A DNA stretch of 64,000 nt from Inquilinus limosus_F (lineage in GTDB: Bacteria; Pseudomonadota; Alphaproteobacteria; DSM-16000; Inquilinaceae): the NCBI RefSeq assembly GCF_051487185.1, contig NZ_JAHVDK010000014.1:123357-187356 (forward strand), given 5' to 3'. The position numbers were made by a program, and so were the translations under genes. This document shows positions 1 through 7,605 of the stretch, piece after piece; the stretch's first letter is position 1, and each line of letters begins with the position of its first letter. The notes under the pieces were generated by a model. It made no database searches, was not told where the DNA came from, and saw nothing but the letters and a program-made list of their open reading frames with translations.

Positions 1-14
1 TCCAGGCGGGTCAT
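1..14 (-). CDS. 5' end of a leftward gene (partial, product unknown)
   Basis: An ATG on the minus strand at 14 is preceded by a strong Shine-Dalgarno run (GAGGAGGAG, about 7 nt upstream), so a gene very probably starts here and leaves the window. Only the first codons (Met-Thr-Arg-Leu) are inside, so no function can be given. Confidence 0.45.
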
Positions 15-115
15 GCTCGGTCTCCTCCTCGGTGCGGGCAGCGCTTCTATGGCGCGGCCCGGGGCCGGACGACAGGCCGGCGCGCGCCAACGATAGGTCC
101 GACATTTGGCGACCG

Positions 116-1633
116 TCAATCGGCGCCGATAGGGGGCTCGCCCGCGTTACCGGGGCGGCCGCCCTCGATTCGGAGGTCCTGCGCCGGCAGGGGCCCGGCG
201 CCGGCCGCCGGGTCGAGCCGATCGAGGCGGAGCAGGCCCCAGCCGAAGATCGAATCGCGGCCCGGGTCGCCGAGATCCTCCACCGAGGCGGCCAGCACCC
301 GCTTGACTTCGGGGCGGGTCATCTCCGGCGACCGTGCCCTGAGATAGGCGATCGCGGCGGTGACGAAGGGGGCCGCGAAGGACGTCCCGGTCCTGGCGCG
401 CCCGCCGCTGACGGAGGCCGCCGTCCAGACGTCGACGCCGGGGGCGGCGAAATCGATATGGCCGCCGCGGCCGGCCCGCCGATACGGCCGATACCGGCGA
501 TCGACCGCGGTCGCCACGGTCACGTCGGGATAGGCGGCCGGATAGGTCGGGCCGGCGTTGGGCCCGTTGTTGCCGGCGGCGGCCACCATCATGACGTCCC
601 GTTCGGCGACGGCGGCGACGGCGCGCCGGAGCACGCCGTTGTCGGGACCGGCCAGGCTCAGATTGACGACGGCGACATTCTTCGCCGCCACGATGTTCAG
701 GGCGCGGACGAGATCGTAGACGTCGCTGCGGTCATCCCCGCCGGCGCGATGGAAGGCGTCGACGGCGACCAGCTCCGCATCGGGCAGCAGCCCGGGCGTC
801 CGGCTGCCCCTGGCACCGACCAGCAGCGCCGCGACGGCCGTGCCATGGATCTTGGAGGAGGGGTCGCGGGGCTCGTCGGAGAGCGCGACCAGATCGATCC
901 GCTGGCCCCGCAGGGCCTCATGGGCGAGATTGATGCCGGTATCGACCAGGCCAATGCGCGGGGCCGCGGCCGACGGCACGCCGTCCCTCGGCCAGCCGAT
1001 CAGCGACCGTGCCAGGCAGGGCTGGGCGGCGCATGCGGGCTCCTGGTTCGGGCGGTAGTAGTGATTGAGGTCGACCGTGACCCCGGGCCTCGCCTCCACC
1101 AGCCGCTGGCGCGCCTCCGTCAGCGTCCAGCCGCGCGGAACGCGCAGCCGCGCCAGCCGGCTGCCCAGGAGATCGAGCTGCGCATCGGCGATAATGGCGA
1201 AGCCGAGACCCTCGGCCGCGGCCATGTCCGCCGCACTGCCGACCGCGACCAGCTCGGCGGGCGCATAGGCGGGCGGCGGCGGGGCCGCGCGCCTGGTCCG
1301 GGGGCGCGCCGGCGGTGGGTCGTCGCGACCGAACAGGCCGTCGAAGATCGAAAACCCGTCGTCGTCGGGACCGTCGCCGCCGTCCCGTCCGCCGCCGCGG
1401 CCGCCGCCGGATCCGCCGCCCGAGCGCCCGCCACCGCCGCCACCATCATCACCGCCGCCGCCATCGTCGCCGCCGCCATCGTCGCCGCCGCCGTCGTCGC
1501 CGCCGCCATCGTCGTCGGCGAGTGCCGTCGAGGCGAAATGAGATCCGTCGCCGGCGAACGGCAGGCCGGGAATCGCGCTCCCGCCCAAGAGAAACAGGAC
1601 GCCCAGAGCGAAGCGGCGAAGAACTGAAGCCAC
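116..1633 (-). CDS. Secreted subtilisin-like (S8) serine protease with Asp/Gly-rich tract
   Basis: Family S8 peptidase, expected to be exported and to cleave proteins outside the cytoplasm. I chose the GTG at 1633 (505 aa) because AGGAGA lies 9 nt upstream; a TTG at 1654 is possible but places that SD inside the gene. A hydrophobic signal segment (about residues 5-30) is followed by a DDGGG-type low-complexity tract (about 40-70) and a Gly/Arg linker to about 120. The S8 triad is Asp231 (in GLVDTGI), His263 (in IHGTAVA) and Ser418 (in GTSFAAP), with oxyanion Asn355 (AAAGNNG). The region at 120-195 looks like an inhibitor or propeptide-like segment (inference). There is no autotransporter barrel, and the protein ends about 60 residues after the catalytic Ser region. 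The gene is divergent from the NSSS-repeat protein gene at 1822. Confidence 0.88.
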   Translation of the reverse strand: MASVLRRFALGVLFLLGGSAIPGLPFAGDGSHFASTALADDDGGGDDGGGDDGGGDDGGGGDDGGGGGGRSGGGSGGGRGGGRDGGDGPDDDGFSIFDGLFGRDDPPPARPRTRRAAPPPPAYAPAELVAVGSAADMAAAEGLGFAIIADAQLDLLGSRLARLRVPRGWTLTEARQRLVEARPGVTVDLNHYYRPNQEPACAAQPCLARSLIGWPRDGVPSAAAPRIGLVDTGINLAHEALRGQRIDLVALSDEPRDPSSKIHGTAVAALLVGARGSRTPGLLPDAELVAVDAFHRAGGDDRSDVYDLVRALNIVAAKNVAVVNLSLAGPDNGVLRRAVAAVAERDVMMVAAAGNNGPNAGPTYPAAYPDVTVATAVDRRYRPYRRAGRGGHIDFAAPGVDVWTAASVSGGRARTGTSFAAPFVTAAIAYLRARSPEMTRPEVKRVLAASVEDLGDPGRDSIFGWGLLRLDRLDPAAGAGPLPAQDLRIEGGRPGNAGEPPIGAD

Positions 1634-1821
1634 GGCGTTGTGTCTCCTGATCAACCGGGCGGCGCGGCCGATGTGCGTTGAACGGGTCGTGCGTGATCGT
1701 ATTCCAAACCGTGGATCGGCCGAAACCGGCGATGCCCCGATCAGCCCCGGAATATTCGGCGAGGCCGCCCGTTCCCCCTGCGGACCGAAGCCCGGTCCAG
1801 TCTGGAAAAGGAGCGAAGATC

Positions 1822-2154
1822 ATGACCCGATACGGGAAGCTGATGTCAGCCCTGGTCGCCGGCGTGGCGGCGCTTGCCGGCACCACGGCGCAGGCGAGGG
1901 AGCATCAGGCGGCGCCCATGGATGTCGAGCATGCGTCGCCCGTCATGACGAGCCGCAGTGACGGCGCGATCATCGTCGCCGGCAACAGCTCGTCCAATTC
2001 GAGCTCCAACTCGTCGTCGAACAGCTCGTCGAACTCGAGCTCCAACTCGTCCAGCAACTCGAGCTCGAACTCCTCGAGCAACTCGAGCTCGAACTCATCC
2101 TCGAACAGCTCGTCCAATTCGAGTGGCGGCGAGCAGCGCTGGTCCTGGCGCTGA
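1822..2154 (+). CDS. Small exported Asn-Ser-Ser-Ser repeat protein, unknown function
   Basis: This is a 110-residue protein. The ATG at 1822 is chosen because GGAGCGAAG precedes it and a clean signal peptide follows (MTRYGKLMSALVAG..., cleavage after about residue 24, TTAQA). After a short spacer come 12 consecutive NSSS units (last one NSS), then a tail GGEQRWSWR. Ser codons vary from unit to unit (AGC, TCG, TCC, TCA, AGT), so the repeat is kept at protein level rather than by recent DNA duplication. I do not recognise a family. An exported, disordered surface or matrix protein is plausible but is inference. The gene is divergent from a secreted protease and followed by a strong terminator at 2171-2193. 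Confidence 0.7.
   Translation: MTRYGKLMSALVAGVAALAGTTAQAREHQAAPMDVEHASPVMTSRSDGAIIVAGNSSSNSSSNSSSNSSSNSSSNSSSNSSSNSSSNSSSNSSSNSSSNSSGGEQRWSWR
1984..2124 (+). repeat. 12-bp-period tandem repeat coding for (Asn-Ser-Ser-Ser)12
   Basis: Forty-seven codons form 12 units of the type AAC-Ser-Ser-Ser. Period and phase are strict, but third positions and Ser codon families vary, so slippage-type identity between units is low. Confidence 0.9.
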
Positions 2155-2170
2155 GCGTCGATAGAAAAGT

Positions 2171-2193
2171 GCGGGGGCCCTCAGGGCCCCCGC
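2171..2193 (+). terminator. Rho-independent-like terminator after the NSSS gene
   Basis: A perfect 10-bp stem GCGGGGGCCC / GGGCCCCCGC with a 3-nt TCA loop is followed by ATCGTTTTGTC. It lies 17 nt after the stop codon at 2154. Confidence 0.85.
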
Positions 2194-2242
2194 ATCGTTT
2201 TGTCGGGACGAAGTTCCTGCACCAGCGGCCAGAAATATAGCC

Positions 2243-2327
2243 CGTCATTGCGAGCCCCGAAGGGGCGTGGCAATCCAGGAGGGCGGTGCCGCTGGATCGC
2301 CACGTCGCTTCGCTCCTCGCGATGACG
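2243..2327. repeat. Interspersed palindromic repeat, copy 1
   Basis: An imperfect palindrome running from CGTCATTGCGAG to CGCGATGACG, with an inner CAATCCAG...CTGGATCG core. Related elements occur at 26625, 35579 and 52788, with a more distant relative at 39626. It lies between the terminator at 2171 and the convergent gene ending at 2357. Confidence 0.85.
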
Positions 2328-2356
2328 ATAGAGCGCAATCTTCAGGGCCGTCGGCA

Positions 2357-3070
2357 TTATCGGGCGGCACGCGCCCATCGGCGGTACCAGCCTTCGCCGG
2401 CGATCGTGTTCCGGTGGACCGTTTCGCGCTCTCGCGTCTCGCCGGCGGTCTCGGCCCGGATCTCCGCCTTGACCGCCGCCTCGTCGCGGCGGAACGGGAT
2501 GACCTGGACCAGCGGCGTGCCCTTCTCGATCACATGGAGGCCGTCGGGCGCGGTGGCGAAGAACGGGAAGTGGATGTGGGCCGTGTATGTGTCGGTGTCG
2601 ACGATGCCGGCGACGCATTCGAAGGGCTGCGGGGGCCGGTTGAGCGGCGGCAGGAACAGGCAGCTCCAGCCGGGCGGCGTCCGGATCGACCAGTAATTGT
2701 GGAACTTGCACGGCGGGCGGGGTTCCTTCGGGTTCCCCGCGACCTGATGCGCCCCGTGATTGCTCACCATCACCCGGTCGAACTCCCATCCCGCCTCGAC
2801 GGTGCAGCCGCCGTCTCTGATGTCGAGGCGCACCGTCGCCGCCAGCGGCAGGATCCACCCCGTCGCCATGGCGTCGAGGAACGGCATGCAGCGCTTCACC
2901 GTCAGCCCGTTGTTGGCGACGGTGAGGTGCTCCTTGTCGACCGGCGGAAGCTTGCGGAACCAGTCGGGCAAGACGGATTTGGCCGGTTTCGGCTCGGCGA
3001 TGACGCCATGGTCCTGCGGCTGGCAGACGAAGGCGATGACCGGCGCGGGCCGGCGGATGAGCGACAGCAT
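2357..3070 (-). CDS. DUF6065-like protein of unknown function
   Basis: This 237-residue cytoplasmic-type protein starts at an ATG with GGAGGG 6-7 nt upstream. It resembles the uncharacterised DUF6065 group from memory, by its order of short motifs: a PDWFRKLPP segment near residue 36, a CMPFLDAMATGW segment near 62, a HNYWSIRTPPGWS segment near 125, and a C-terminal FPFF...GTPLVQVIPF segment. There is no signal peptide or membrane segment. Nothing in the neighbourhood suggests a role. It is convergent with the NSSS gene and leftward of an anti-sigma gene with an 87-nt gap. The family call is moderate and the biochemical function unknown. Confidence 0.6.
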   Translation of the reverse strand: MLSLIRRPAPVIAFVCQPQDHGVIAEPKPAKSVLPDWFRKLPPVDKEHLTVANNGLTVKRCMPFLDAMATGWILPLAATVRLDIRDGGCTVEAGWEFDRVMVSNHGAHQVAGNPKEPRPPCKFHNYWSIRTPPGWSCLFLPPLNRPPQPFECVAGIVDTDTYTAHIHFPFFATAPDGLHVIEKGTPLVQVIPFRRDEAAVKAEIRAETAGETRERETVHRNTIAGEGWYRRWARAAR

Positions 3071-3157
3071 CGGGTCCCTCCGGATTCACTACCCCGGATA
3101 AACGGGACTGGGAGAGGCTTATTCCGGATCGCCGCGATCGCCGGCCGCCGTCATCGG

Positions 3158-3934
3158 CTATTGCCCCAACGCCTTGGCCTCGTCCTCCCGGGACAGCGGC
3201 TCATGCGCGCCGATGGCGGCGAGATAGGCGTCGAGGGCTTCCGTCGAAGAGGCCGGCGCGTAGCCGCCTTCGCCGGCCGGGGCGGCCACGGCGAAGCGAA
3301 CGGACCACGCGTCGTTCGACCGGCACGCCACGGAGATCACGGTGGCGCCGCCCGCGGTGTCGACCTCGAATTCGCGGCACAAGGCGCCGCCCGCATCGCG
3401 GAACGAGGCGATGGCGCGAAGCCTGTCGTTGGAGCCGGCCAGAACGGCGGTCTCGCCGGAGGCCACCCGCCCGAGCGCCTCGGAAATCGCGGGGCTGCTC
3501 AGACCCGCCATCTCCAGCCCCTGCGGCGTGCCTTGGACACCGATCCCGACGAGATACCCGCCGAGGCCGAACACGATCGCGGCAAACGACGCGGCCAGCG
3601 GCATGGCCCAGGGCCGGTGCCGCAGCGACGGCGCCCGGCGGCCGGTCGCGGGGAGGACGCGCACCACCTCGCCGCCATCTGACGGCGCGCCCCTCGACCT
3701 TGCCTCGTCGGCCATCCGCCGCACCGAGCGGCTGAGCGCCTCGGGCACCGGCTCCTCGAGCAGCGGCGCCAAGGCCTCCTTGGCCCGCCCCCGGGTTTCC
3801 AGGAACAGGGCGACCCGGCCGGCGAGCTCGTCGTCCGTTTCAATAGCCTTCTCAACGGCCGCGGCGGTCTCGTCGTCGAGCTCACCATCGGCGAACGCCA
3901 TGAGGGTCTGGTCGTCAAACGCGCGTGCGGTCAT
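3158..3934 (-). CDS. Anti-sigma factor, single-pass membrane protein
   Basis: This 258-residue protein overlaps the end of the ECF sigma gene by 20 bp, the usual arrangement for a cognate anti-sigma factor. The N-terminal 1-75 region (FDDQTLMAFADGELD...) matches the helical start of anti-sigma domains, but the zinc-binding HxxxCxxC of the ZAS type is absent. One membrane helix spans about 109-131. The remaining 125 residues would be periplasmic, and contain two Cys (within GALCREF and SVACRSN) that could form a disulfide. It is expected to hold the sigma factor at the membrane until an envelope signal arrives. The inducing signal cannot be read from the sequence. Confidence 0.8.
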   Translation of the reverse strand: MTARAFDDQTLMAFADGELDDETAAAVEKAIETDDELAGRVALFLETRGRAKEALAPLLEEPVPEALSRSVRRMADEARSRGAPSDGGEVVRVLPATGRRAPSLRHRPWAMPLAASFAAIVFGLGGYLVGIGVQGTPQGLEMAGLSSPAISEALGRVASGETAVLAGSNDRLRAIASFRDAGGALCREFEVDTAGGATVISVACRSNDAWSVRFAVAAPAGEGGYAPASSTEALDAYLAAIGAHEPLSREDEAKALGQ

Positions 3935-4469
3935 TCGTTCTCGCCTTCATGATCTCTGAACGTGACGAGCCCGGAGTCATTCCGGCCGCCTCGGCGAGAT
4001 TCTTCCTGGCACGCGCCAGCCGGCTCATCACCGTCCCGATCGGTATCCCGAGAATGTCGGCCGCTTCCCGGTAGGACAGGTCCTCGACACAGACCAGCAG
4101 CAGGATTTCGCGCTGCTCGTCGGGCAGGTCCATGATCGCCTGGCCGACGCTGTTCAGCGTCAGGCGGGCTTCGGTCTCGCGTTCGCCCGAGGCCCCGGCG
4201 ATGTCCCGACGCTGATCGACGTCCTCCTGCGGCCCCGCCGTGTTCCGCTTCCGGATCTGGTCGATCCACAGATTGCGCAGGATCCGGAACATCCACGCAT
4301 GAAGGCTGGTGCCGGGCTCGAAGCGATCGGCATTGGCCAGCGCACGCTCGCAGGCCGCCTGCACCAGGTCGTCCGCGCCGTCGCGCGACCGGCAGAGGGA
4401 GATCGCGAAACGGCGAAGGTTCGGGAGGAGCGCGACGAGCTGGTCTCCAAACTGATCCGTTTCGGTCAC
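3915..4469 (-). CDS. ECF-type RNA polymerase sigma factor
   Basis: Extracytoplasmic-function sigma factor. I prefer the GTG at 4469 (184 aa), because GGGAAG lies 6 nt upstream and the length fits the family; a TTG at 4535 would add 22 residues. Region 2 covers about 14-76 (ADDLVQAACERAL, then HAWMFRILRNLWIDQIR). Region 4 covers about 100-160 (LPDEQREILLLVCVEDLSYREAADILGIPIGTVMSRLARARKNL). Both are intact. It overlaps the downstream anti-sigma gene by 20 bp, so the pair is co-translated. It lies 70 nt after the VOC gene and could be read through from the kinase operon or have its own promoter. Confidence 0.9.
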   Translation of the reverse strand: MTETDQFGDQLVALLPNLRRFAISLCRSRDGADDLVQAACERALANADRFEPGTSLHAWMFRILRNLWIDQIRKRNTAGPQEDVDQRRDIAGASGERETEARLTLNSVGQAIMDLPDEQREILLLVCVEDLSYREAADILGIPIGTVMSRLARARKNLAEAAGMTPGSSRSEIMKARTNDRTRV

Positions 4470-4539
4470 GTCGAGCTTCCCAAGAGCGTATCCGGCGCCG
4501 TGCAGAATGCTATAGGCCTTGCCCGGATCGTCCAAGCCG

Positions 4540-4926
4540 TCAGGCTTCAGCCCGCTTCTCGACGACGCAGAACTGGTTGCCCTCCGGGTCCAGCATCACC
4601 GTGTAGCCGTCCGCCTCGCGCTGGACCTTCGCGCCCAGGGCCAGCAGGCGCCGCACCTCGGCGGCGCGATCCGCTGCGGCGATGTCGAGATGGATGCGGT
4701 TGTTGTCGTATCGCCGCTCCGGAACCTGCTGGAAGCACAGGCTCGGCCCCGGCCCGTCGACCATGACGGTCGGATCCGTCTCCGGCGTCAGGCCGAGCGC
4801 CGCCAGCCGCTCGATTTCCGCCTGGTCGTAGGCTCGCACGGCATAGCCGTCGAGCGCCGCGGCCCAGAATCGCGCCAGGGTCGGCGCCGACCGGCAATCG
4901 AACACGATCTCCCGCAGCCGGCCCAT
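4540..4926 (-). CDS. VOC-superfamily (glyoxalase-like) protein
   Basis: This 128-residue single-domain vicinal-oxygen-chelate protein has two beta-alpha-beta-beta-beta halves: 5-60 (REIVFDCRSAPTLARFWAAAL) and 70-125 (HLDIAAADRAAEVRRLLALGA, ending DPEGNQFCVVE). It is of the Glyoxalase_6 type. The substrate is unknown, and these proteins range from resistance proteins to uncharacterised isomerases. GGAGG lies 8 nt before the ATG. It sits 17 nt downstream of the sensor kinase stop, so it is probably the next gene of the same transcript. Confidence 0.82.
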   Translation of the reverse strand: MGRLREIVFDCRSAPTLARFWAAALDGYAVRAYDQAEIERLAALGLTPETDPTVMVDGPGPSLCFQQVPERRYDNNRIHLDIAAADRAAEVRRLLALGAKVQREADGYTVMLDPEGNQFCVVEKRAEA

Positions 4927-4943
4927 AGGATGTCCTCCAAGGT

Positions 4944-6305
4944 TCAGAGCGGCAGCCGCACCGTGCAGCGCAGCCCGCCCATCGGCGAGGTCGACAGCAG
5001 AAGGTCGCCGCCATGGCTGCGCGCCACGTCGCGGGCGATGGCGAGGCCGAGGCCGGTGCCGCCGGTCTCCTGGTTGCGCGATTCGTCCAGCCGGACGAAG
5101 GGCTTCATCGCCTCCTCGCGCTGGGCGGGCGGAATGCCGGGCCCGTCGTCGTCCACCACCAGCGAGATGGTCTTGTCGTCGCAGACGGCGGACAGCCAGA
5201 CGTGCCGGGCGTGGCGCCGGGCATTGGACAGCAGATTCATCAGGCAGCGCCGCATCGCCTCGCGCCGCAGCGGCAGCACATGGCTCTCCGGGGTGTCGAA
5301 GGCGATCTCGGCGCCTTCCCGCCGGGCCGCCACGACCACCTCCTCGAGGAAGGCGGCCAGGTCGGTCGGTGTCGCCTCCTCGGTGCCCTCGCCGCGGGCG
5401 AAGGCGAGATAGGCGTCGATCATCTGCCGCATCTCGTCGACATCCGTGCGCAGCTCGTCGATGTCCGGCCCATCGCCGAGCATGGCGAGCTGCAGCTTCA
5501 TCCGGGTCAGCGGCGTGCGCAGGTCGTGGCTGACGCCGGCCAGCATCTCGGTGCGCTGCTGGATCTGCCGGCGGATGCGGTCGCGCATGTCGATGAAGGC
5601 CTCGGCCGCCTGGCGGATCTCCTCCGCCCCGTGCGGCCGGAACCCCGGCATGTCGCGGCCCTTGCCGAAGCGCTCTGCGGCGATGGCGAGCCGCCGGATC
5701 GGGCGCAGCTGGTTGCGCATGAAGATGATGGCGACGATGGACAGGATCACCGTCGATCCCAGCATCGACAGGTAGAACAGGTTGGTGGTGAAGCTGGACA
5801 GCCGCTTGGACGGCACCTCCACCGTCAGCACGCCGTCCGACAGCTGCATCCGGACGATCTGCCGTTCGTCGTCCGGGGCCGCCTGGATGGTGAAGTCGTA
5901 GGGCTGCGACGCGCGGATGGCCCGCGCCAGGGCGCGCTGCCCTTCGTCCAGCGCATCGCTGCTGGTCGAGCCCAGCTCGACGCCGGCATCGAAGGTGTAG
6001 ACCAGCCCGGTGTTCCGCTGCGCCCGCAGGAACACGGCGCCACGGGCGACGGGCGACAGGCCGTCGGCGATCTCGTCGATGGTCAGACCGATCTCGCCGG
6101 AGACGGTGCGGGCCATCGTCGTGGTGATCACGTCGATGTGGCGGCCGAAGAAGACGTAGGTGGAGATCGCCTGGGCCAGGATCATCGGGGTGACGATGAT
6201 CACCAGCGTCCGCCCGAACAGGGTCCGCGGCAGGAACCGCTTGATCCGCGCCCGCAGCCGGAGGGGTGTGGACAGCCGGGGCAGGGCGGGGGCTCGGAGC
6301 GTCAT
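4944..6305 (-). CDS. EnvZ-type sensor histidine kinase
   Basis: This 453-residue inner-membrane kinase has TM helix 1 at 33-53, a periplasmic domain at about 54-176, TM helix 2 at 177-197 and HAMP at about 197-249. HisKA has phospho-acceptor His260 in AGVSHDLRTPLTRMK. The ATPase domain has the N box (NLLSNARRHA), G1 (DDDGPGIP) and G2 (GTGLGLAIA). Its start codon overlaps the stop of the response regulator by 4 bp (ATGA), so the two form a translationally coupled two-component system. The periplasmic domain carries no motif that names the stimulus. Confidence 0.94.
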   Translation of the reverse strand: MTLRAPALPRLSTPLRLRARIKRFLPRTLFGRTLVIIVTPMILAQAISTYVFFGRHIDVITTTMARTVSGEIGLTIDEIADGLSPVARGAVFLRAQRNTGLVYTFDAGVELGSTSSDALDEGQRALARAIRASQPYDFTIQAAPDDERQIVRMQLSDGVLTVEVPSKRLSSFTTNLFYLSMLGSTVILSIVAIIFMRNQLRPIRRLAIAAERFGKGRDMPGFRPHGAEEIRQAAEAFIDMRDRIRRQIQQRTEMLAGVSHDLRTPLTRMKLQLAMLGDGPDIDELRTDVDEMRQMIDAYLAFARGEGTEEATPTDLAAFLEEVVVAARREGAEIAFDTPESHVLPLRREAMRRCLMNLLSNARRHARHVWLSAVCDDKTISLVVDDDGPGIPPAQREEAMKPFVRLDESRNQETGGTGLGLAIARDVARSHGGDLLLSTSPMGGLRCTVRLPL

Positions 6306-7000
6306 CCGTCGGGTCTCAGCACGTAACCTTCGCCGCGCACGGTGTGGAGATAGCGGGGCAGGCGCGGATCCGGCTCGATCTTACGCCGAAGCCGCGTCAC
6401 CTGCACGTCGACCGCCCGCACGCCGCCGTCGATCGTGCCGGATTCGGTCAGCGCCTCGCGCGACACGGTCTCGCCGGCATGCTGCGCCAGGATGCGCAAC
6501 AGGTTCTCCTCGCCGGTGGTCAGGCGGATCCGCTCGCCGTCCTGCAGCAGCTCGCCGCGCTCGATGTCGAAGGTGAAGGCGCCGAGCCGGATGGTGCCGG
6601 CCGTCCGCGGCGGCGGGGGGGCCAGGCGGCGCAGGATGCTGTTGATGCGCAGCACCAGCTCGCGCGGCTCGAACGGCTTCGGCAGATAGTCGTCGGCGCC
6701 GCTCTCCAGCCCGGCGATCCGGTCCTCCGGCTCGCCCCGGGCGGTCAGCAGCAGGATCGGCGTGCCCATGCGCTGGCGCAGATCGGCGGTGAGCTGCAGC
6801 CCGGTCTCGCCCGGCATCATCACGTCCAGCACGATCAGGTCGAAGGCGATCGCCGCCAGCTTCTCCCGCGCATCCGCCGCATCGACCGCGGCGGTCACCA
6901 GGAAGCCGTTCTCCGTGAGGTACCGGCGCAGCAGCTCGCGGACCCTGCGGTCGTCCTCGACGACCAGGATATGGGCGGGCTCGTCGGGGGTAGTCGTCAT
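6302..7000 (-). CDS. OmpR-family response regulator
   Basis: This 232-residue regulator has a receiver domain (1-120) with acidic pocket residues, phospho-acceptor Asp59 (LIVLDVMMPG) and Lys108 (YLPKPF). A winged-helix DNA-binding domain covers about 135-230 and ends VRGEGYVL. It is coupled to the EnvZ-type kinase and follows a MarR gene by 6 nt. The MarR + OmpR-type order recalls petP-petR of Rhodobacter capsulatus, which suggests, but does not show, a similar global role. Confidence 0.94.
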   Translation of the reverse strand: MTTTPDEPAHILVVEDDRRVRELLRRYLTENGFLVTAAVDAADAREKLAAIAFDLIVLDVMMPGETGLQLTADLRQRMGTPILLLTARGEPEDRIAGLESGADDYLPKPFEPRELVLRINSILRRLAPPPPRTAGTIRLGAFTFDIERGELLQDGERIRLTTGEENLLRILAQHAGETVSREALTESGTIDGGVRAVDVQVTRLRRKIEPDPRLPRYLHTVRGEGYVLRPDG

Positions 7001-7006
7001 GGTCGG

Positions 7007-7528
7007 CTACCGGCTGGCGACGCGGGGGGCGGGCGCCGGGGCCTCCGGCTCCTCCTCCGAGGCCGCCGGTTCGCTCAGGGCGATCAGGCCCTCCAGCACC
7101 TTGCGGAAGCCGTCCACCGCCTCCGCCCCGGCGTTGCGGTAGGCCTGGCCGATCAACCGGCGCTGGCTCTCGAACAGCTGCCGCTCCAGCACGGCGCCCT
7201 GCTCGGTCAAGGTCAGCAGGCGTTGGCGCCGGTCGCGCTGGCCCTGCCGCTGCTCGACATAGCCGCGCTCGATCAGGTCGTTCAGGACCCGGCCCAGGCT
7301 CTGCTTGGTGATGCGCAGGATCGCCAGCAGCGCACTGACCGTGATCTCCGGATGCCGCCCGATGAAATAAAGCGCACGGTGATGGGCCCGCCCGAGACCG
7401 AGGGTTGCCAAGAGCGCATCGGGCTCGGCAGTGAAGCCGCGATAGGCGTAGAATAGCAGTTCGATGCCTTGTCGGATCTCCTCCTCGCGGAGGAAGAGCG
7501 GGTTCACGGGTGATTTTATGTCAGCCAT
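7007..7528 (-). CDS. MarR-family transcriptional regulator
   Basis: This 173-residue protein has a winged-helix MarR core at about 45-120 (LGRAHHRALYFIGRHPEITVSALLAILRITKQSLGRVLNDLIERGYVEQ, then the wing QGQRDRRQRLLTLTEQG) and a Pro/Glu-rich C-terminal tail. It is the first gene of the leftward cluster and is divergent from ilvE, with 77 bp between the two start codons. A GTCA-N7-TGAC inverted repeat covers its own start codon and might be an autoregulatory site (weak). Confidence 0.9.
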   Translation of the reverse strand: MADIKSPVNPLFLREEEIRQGIELLFYAYRGFTAEPDALLATLGLGRAHHRALYFIGRHPEITVSALLAILRITKQSLGRVLNDLIERGYVEQRQGQRDRRQRLLTLTEQGAVLERQLFESQRRLIGQAYRNAGAEAVDGFRKVLEGLIALSEPAASEEEPEAPAPAPRVASR

Positions 7529-7605
7529 GTTGACTTGTTTTGGCCCCGAATGTTACCGCTCGCGGTCCGACGGCGACAGAAATGACAATCCGGGAAAGGC
7601 CCATC

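Noticed and set aside
32..1627. Plus-strand open frame across the protease gene
   Set aside because: Composition is that of a shadow frame, without domains; the protease triad on the other strand is unambiguous.
1905..2117. Glu/Leu-rich open frame antisense to the NSSS repeat
   Set aside because: It is the mirror of the Ser/Asn repeat and lacks a ribosome site; the plus-strand frame has a signal peptide and a terminator.
2243..2327. Rho-independent terminator or CRISPR repeat
   Set aside because: The palindrome recurs at distant intergenic sites rather than in a regular array, and a separate terminator already lies at 2171-2193.
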